This document shows positions 5,953-8,731 of a stretch of DNA of 8,731 nucleotides, piece by piece. Numbering within the stretch: the stretch's first letter is position 1; each line of letters begins with the position of its first letter. Made by a program: the position numbers and the translations under genes. The stretch is from the NCBI GenBank assembly GCA_021852225.1, contig JAJZOA010000041.1, forward strand, positions 1-8,731, read 5' to 3'. The DNA is from Planctomycetota bacterium. Lineage in GTDB: Bacteria > Planctomycetota > Phycisphaerae > WQYP01. Under the pieces are notes generated by a model. The model did not search any database. It was not told where the DNA came from and saw nothing but the letters and a program-made list of their open reading frames with translations.

Positions 5953-6567
5953 CTATGCGAACAGTCGCATAATGCAATCCTGAATTTCGCGAAGCGCCGC
6001 GGGGGCATGCACCGCCTCCGAAGCACCGACAGTCAGCGGTTCTTTCAGTTCCACCCAGCTTCTGCAGCCGATATAGTCATCGTGCATCGGCAATTCAACG
6101 GGCTGGGCCAGTCGACGAACATCCAGCAGGACCAGATAGAGCGGATAATTCGGCCGATAATTGAAACGCATATCCAGCAGCTTTTCATTCCAGATATGCA
6201 GGTGATTCAGACGATCCATCCGCATGCGGTCGGGAACCGGAGTAATCCAGAAAACATTGGCCCATGAGTGAATAACAATTTTTTCCGGTTCGCGCGTGGC
6301 GGGTGTTACCCGCGGGGCATATTCGGGCTTCAGCATATCCGGATTCTGATGAACAACCGTCGGATAGAGCAGAAAGCGGCGGTGCTCAAGTTCAAATTCG
6401 CCCGCGCTTTCATACACGCCCCCTTTGCGAAGCAGAATGGCCTGCTGGCCCTGTGCCAGGATATCGCACAGCAGCGACCATTCCTTTAGGGCAACCGCAA
6501 AGCTGTCGGTTGATGTTGCCGCATGCGGCAGGCCTGAGCCGCCGAAATTGACGTGCGTATCGCCCAT
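5953..6567 (-). CDS. DUF1802 family protein
   Basis: I recognise this as a member of the DUF1802 family, which to my knowledge has no established function. Segments typical of it are ALKEWSLLCDILAQG (26-40), LLRKGGVYE (45-53), EHRRFLLYPTVVHQ (61-74), YRPNYPLYLVLLDVRRL (137-153) and GCRSWVELKEP (167-177). The 204-residue protein has no signal peptide or membrane segment, so it is probably cytoplasmic. Its ATG follows directly on the TAA of the upstream gene (TAAATG, no gap), and a GGGCGGGA lies upstream, so translation is likely coupled to that gene. Its last codons, near 5953, precede the clpP promoter. The N-terminal 20 residues are variable and Gly/Ser/Thr-rich. No catalytic motif is apparent to me. 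Confidence 0.75.
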   Translation of the reverse strand: MGDTHVNFGGSGLPHAATSTDSFAVALKEWSLLCDILAQGQQAILLRKGGVYESAGEFELEHRRFLLYPTVVHQNPDMLKPEYAPRVTPATREPEKIVIHSWANVFWITPVPDRMRMDRLNHLHIWNEKLLDMRFNYRPNYPLYLVLLDVRRLAQPVELPMHDDYIGCRSWVELKEPLTVGASEAVHAPAALREIQDCIMRLFA

Positions 6568-7512
6568 TTAGTCCCGCCCGAGAAAATGGAATTCCTGGAC
6601 ATAGGTAAGGTAGATGTAATTCAAGCCATGATATTCCGTCACGCGGCCGCTGACGCGGAAGGCCACGCGCGTGCCCTGGCGAGCGGCGATGGTGCGCATT
6701 TTTTCCAGCAGCGGCCCGGGCATCACACCAATAGTAGGGCTGTAGCGCCTGGACCCATTTGAGTCCAAGGCGAGAAACCAATGGTTCGTTTCCGGATTGT
6801 GCAGCAGCCGTGCGCGACGGTTCCATAAATAAGCCCCCTCCGGCCATGGCCGCCATTTTTGGTCAACCGTGAATTCAGGTGAGGCAAGTTGCGAACGAAC
6901 GGCCAGCTTGCCTTTGGCCGCTGGCGGCGCCTGCAAAGGACGCGCGATATGATGCTTAAGCAACGCGGCCAAAATTTCCGCCGGCGATTCGCCGCTGGCA
7001 CTCACCCGATTGATTGTTTTACCGACCGGTTTTGGCGGCAATTTTCCCGGTCGCCTGGCAAGAACCTGAATGTTTTGCGAAATCAGGAGATATGGCTTAC
7101 CTTTGTAAAGAGTCACGATTCCGCTGATTAAAAAGAGCTTTCCATGTTTGGCGTGCTTGTTCGGCTTATCCGCGTTCTGAAGGGTGGCCAGCGCGACATT
7201 GGGAAGAATTCGCACGGATTCAGGCCAGCCTTTGCCGGGATTCCGCCAGACAAACCGATAATAACCGCCAATAGGTTTGCGGCTTATCCGGCCAGCAACC
7301 TGTGAAATAAGCATATCCTGCGTCAGTCCGGGCGGCTTTTTAACAGCCTTGACGGGCGAAATGGCCGATTTGGCGACTCGGGCCGGCTCGCCGGGATTCG
7401 CAGCCCGCGCGGCGGTCGCGGATGGTGCCGCGGCCCCGCAGCGCGTCGCTGAGTTTACGCCACCGGCAACCAGCAGACACAAGACCAGCATTGAATGGCA
7501 TGTGATTTTCAT
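6568..7512 (-). CDS. Secreted protein of unknown function with two copies of a beta-rich domain
   Basis: I do not recognise a named family. The 314-residue product starts with a signal-peptide-like stretch: MKITCHS, then a hydrophobic core of about residues 8-19 (MLVLCLLVAGGV) and a probable cleavage site near 21-23. There is no lipobox cysteine in the right place, so a soluble periplasmic or exported protein is inferred. Residues 24-65 are Ala/Pro/Lys-rich and likely disordered. Two segments resemble each other: FLISGIVTLYKGKPYLLIS (127-145) and FRVSGRVTEYHGLNYIYLT (285-303). Each is preceded by a matching ILPNVALATL / VMPGPLLEKM stretch, so the protein seems to be a duplicated domain joined by a linker. 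The start ATG at 7512 has a GGA 6 bases upstream; an upstream frame to 7584 lacks the signal. The stop touches the start of the next gene. It lies 87 bp after ridA. Confidence 0.7.
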   Translation of the reverse strand: MKITCHSMLVLCLLVAGGVNSATRCGAAAPSATAARAANPGEPARVAKSAISPVKAVKKPPGLTQDMLISQVAGRISRKPIGGYYRFVWRNPGKGWPESVRILPNVALATLQNADKPNKHAKHGKLFLISGIVTLYKGKPYLLISQNIQVLARRPGKLPPKPVGKTINRVSASGESPAEILAALLKHHIARPLQAPPAAKGKLAVRSQLASPEFTVDQKWRPWPEGAYLWNRRARLLHNPETNHWFLALDSNGSRRYSPTIGVMPGPLLEKMRTIAARQGTRVAFRVSGRVTEYHGLNYIYLTYVQEFHFLGRD

Positions 7513-7583
7513 GACGAGTCCATCCTGATTTAAACAAGTACCGCGTTGCCAGACCGGATGGCCCGCAAACCGCCGCGACAGCA

Positions 7584-7606
7584 CGGTTACCGGCCCCGGT
7601 TAACCG
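7584..7606 (-). repeat. Inverted repeat over the ridA stop codon
   Basis: CGGTTACCGG (7584-7593) and CCGGTTAACCG (7596-7606) pair with a single extra base in the second arm. The stem overlaps the TAA of ridA at 7600-7602 and lacks a T-run, so attenuation between ridA and the next gene is only a possibility. Confidence 0.3.
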
Positions 7607-8025
7607 ATGATGGCGGTGGCTTCAATTTCAACAAGTGCGGCGTCATCAATCAGCTTGGCCACCTGAATCAAAACCGTCGCCGGGCGAATATCACCAAAAA
7701 TATCGCCGTGGGCGGCGGCCACCATTTCCCAATCGGCAATGCGGGTCAGATATATGCGGGTCATCATGACATCTTGCATCCGGCCGCCCAAAGCCTCTAT
7801 GGCGGACTGAATGATGGCCAGGGACCGCCGGGCCTGTGCGCCGGGGTCTGGTGAAAAGGTTTTATCCGCTTCAATGCCGACACTGCCGCTGACAAAAATG
7901 TGGTTGCCCTTTTTTACCGCGCGGCTGTAACCGAGCTTGGGTTCCCACACGCTGCCGGTACTGACGGTGACTCTGCCATGACGGGTGATGGTCGTATATG
8001 GTATAGGGGCTTTATCCTGACTCAC
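7600..8025 (-). CDS. RidA (YjgF/UK114) family protein lacking the canonical imine-deaminase Arg
   Basis: The family's best-known member, RidA, hydrolyses reactive enamine/imine intermediates made by PLP-dependent dehydratases. Recognisable features are STGSVWEPKLGYSRAV (22-37), NHIFVSGSVG (41-50), ALGGRMQDVMMTRIYLT (78-94) and a C-terminal RPATVLIQVAKLID (114-127) followed by LVEIEATA (131-138). The residue at the position of E. coli RidA Arg105 is Thr117. Arg105 binds the substrate carboxylate, so the standard activity should not be assumed, and the symbol is left empty. The frame is open to 8133, but the promoter at 8105-8133 starts inside it. The GTG at 8025 has GGAG (8032-8035) 6 bases upstream and gives 141 residues, a usual family length. 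Probably first in an operon with the two or three genes downstream. Confidence 0.85.
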   Translation of the reverse strand: MSQDKAPIPYTTITRHGRVTVSTGSVWEPKLGYSRAVKKGNHIFVSGSVGIEADKTFSPDPGAQARRSLAIIQSAIEALGGRMQDVMMTRIYLTRIADWEMVAAAHGDIFGDIRPATVLIQVAKLIDDAALVEIEATAIIG

Positions 8026-8104
8026 GCAATTCTCCAGAAAGCAGATTTCCAGTATCATCCGGATAAACAGATTATTTTCTGATTCCGGGCCATTGGTATC
8101 TTGA

Positions 8105-8133
8105 ATTATAATGCCAACTGCGATGAGTCTCAA
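8105..8133 (-). promoter_or_regulatory. Strong sigma70-like promoter for the RidA-family gene
   Basis: On the minus strand TTGAGA (8128-8133) is followed by a 17-base spacer and a perfect TATAAT (8105-8110). This is the best promoter match I found. The transcript would start near 8098, leaving a leader of about 73 bases to the GTG start at 8025. It lies inside the longer open frame from 8133, which argues against that start. Confidence 0.6.
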
Positions 8134-8277
8134 AGACCGCTGATAAACAGACAGGGTCGCAGGGGCACATGGTCATTGATCCGCCGTAGCCCGGCATTCG
8201 CCGCATGACAGCAAGATGCCAGCGTCAGTCCAGTTGCCGAAAGGTTAATCTTGATCGCACCGAATAAACAATGTCAC

Positions 8278-8298
8278 CACGGCGGCATGACCGCCGTG
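8278..8298. repeat. Perfect 8-bp hairpin
   Basis: CACGGCGG (8278-8285), a 5-base loop CATGA and CCGCCGTG (8291-8298) form a stable stem. No T-run follows at once on either strand and no gene ends nearby. It lies 18 bases before the first AACCAC repeat unit and may belong to the same intergenic element. Confidence 0.45.
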
Positions 8299-8315
8299 AG
8301 CGCAACGAGGGTTTT

Positions 8316-8341
8316 AACCACGATGACGCGAAGGCGCAAAG
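8316..8341 (+). repeat. AACCAC-type dispersed repeat, unit A
   Basis: A 26-base purine-rich unit, AACCACGATGACGCG followed by AAGGCGCAAAG. It resembles the copy at 8625-8652 and a type of intergenic sequence I recall in several environmental bacterial genomes (AACCACGAAG... / AACCACAGAG...). A T8 run follows at 8342-8349. Confidence 0.5.
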
Positions 8342-8536
8342 TTTTTTTTAGCCGGCAACAAGCACCATGGCGGGACAACTGGTTTCAAGGAACAATAAAA
8401 ACTCCTGACCGGAAGAAGGGTCGCGGGCGATGCGTTTTTTCTTGTATTGCGGATGGTAGATGGATATAAACAGGTCGTTGCAAATGGGTATGCCGGGTTC
8501 GCGGTTTGATAATTGTGGTTCAAACGGGGCCGTAAA

Positions 8537-8731
8537 ATGGTCATGAATGCGGATAGCATAGAAAACGCGATTGGCCCCCCGTGGCCGGGCGGGCAATATG
8601 CGTATGGGTTTGGCGGGACGGTCGAACCACAGAGATCACAGAGGGCGCAGAGTGCTATGTGCGACTGCCGGGGCAGCGGCAGCACGGATACGCCGATCCG
8701 GCAATATGTATGGGGTGCGTATATTGATGAA
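8537..8731 (+). CDS. Partial reading frame ending in an RHS (YD-repeat) core signature, open at the right edge
   Basis: The frame has no stop from 8513 to the edge and gives 65 residues from the ATG at 8537; a second ATG is at 8543. The last 15 residues, DTPIRQYVWGAYIDE (8687-8731), match the RHS-repeat-associated core, where YVWG...YIDE lies near the junction to a variable C-terminal tip. In RHS proteins this core forms a beta-cage around a toxin or other tip domain. The first 50 residues are not RHS-like; they include the translated repeat unit B (8625-8652) and a Pro/Gly-rich stretch. So this may be a decayed or orphan C-terminal fragment of an RHS gene rather than a normal gene start; full-length RHS genes are thousands of bases long upstream of this motif. 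No good ribosome site precedes either ATG. What follows lies outside the window. Confidence 0.45.
   Translation, partial: MVMNADSIENAIGPPWPGGQYAYGFGGTVEPQRSQRAQSAMCDCRGSGSTDTPIRQYVWGAYIDE
8625..8652 (+). repeat. AACCAC-type dispersed repeat, unit B
   Basis: A 28-base unit, AACCACAGAGATCACAGAG followed by GGCGCAGAG, is a diverged direct copy of unit A. It begins AACCAC, shares GGCGCA near its end and closes with AG. It lies directly before the RHS-like sequence. Confidence 0.5.

Larger units (their letters stand above)
8134..8536. other. Accessory-looking region without a confident gene
   Basis: The stretch holds a perfect hairpin (8278-8298), one copy of the AACCAC repeat (8316-8341) with a T8 run (8342-8349), and short frames only. 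A minus-strand frame of 82 codons ends at 8348 and can start only at a TTG at 8596. It reads protein-like (for example IRIHDHFTAPFEP and NDLFISIYHPQYKKKRIA), but it has no ribosome site and I recognise no family. Other frames here, such as plus 8251-8469 and minus 8314-8685, translate the repeat itself (VLTTMTRRRKVF, LCALCDLCG) and look spurious. Confidence 0.5.

Noticed and set aside
8314..8685. 123-codon minus-strand frame over the right-hand region.
   Set aside because: Its ends are translations of the two repeat units (LCALCDLCG and FAPSRHRG), a pattern typical of spurious proteins.

Overview
The window looks like an ordinary chromosomal segment of a moderately GC-rich bacterium that uses Shine-Dalgarno starts. 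A member of the Planctomycetota, perhaps near the Phycisphaerae, is my tentative guess. It rests on the feel of the ClpP and secreted-protein sequences, the RHS-type fragment and the dispersed AACCAC-type repeats, none of which I could check against a database. Most genes are on the minus strand.

Layout, left to right. (1) 1-233, minus: the N-terminal 77 codons of a class II fructose-bisphosphate aldolase, cut by the window edge. Upstream is a 356-bp gene-free spacer (234-589) packed with inverted repeats. (2) 590-2838, minus: bioA and bioD with an ATGA overlap, the last-but-two and last-but-one steps of biotin synthesis. (3) 2966-3703, plus: pcm, a protein-L-isoaspartate methyltransferase, divergent from bioA and convergent with htrA. 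(4) 3756-4778, minus: an HtrA-family protease with one PDZ domain and no signal peptide, then a 386-bp spacer containing hairpins. (5) 5165-8025, minus: a probable run of ridA, a secreted protein with a duplicated domain, a DUF1802 protein and clpP. ridA and clpP each have a good sigma70-like promoter, and these promoters also settle their start codons. (6) 8026-8731: accessory-looking DNA with a perfect hairpin, two diverged copies of an AACCAC repeat about 310 bp apart, and at the extreme right edge a plus-strand reading frame ending in an RHS (YD-repeat) core signature.

Functionally, several of the genes concern protein and metabolite quality control: Pcm repairs isoaspartate, HtrA and ClpP degrade proteins, and RidA relatives deal with reactive metabolites. 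That is a neighbourhood observation, not evidence of a shared system. I see no CRISPR array, rRNA, tRNA, transposase or recognised riboswitch. The least explained parts are the structured spacer upstream of the aldolase gene and the repeat/RHS region at the right end.
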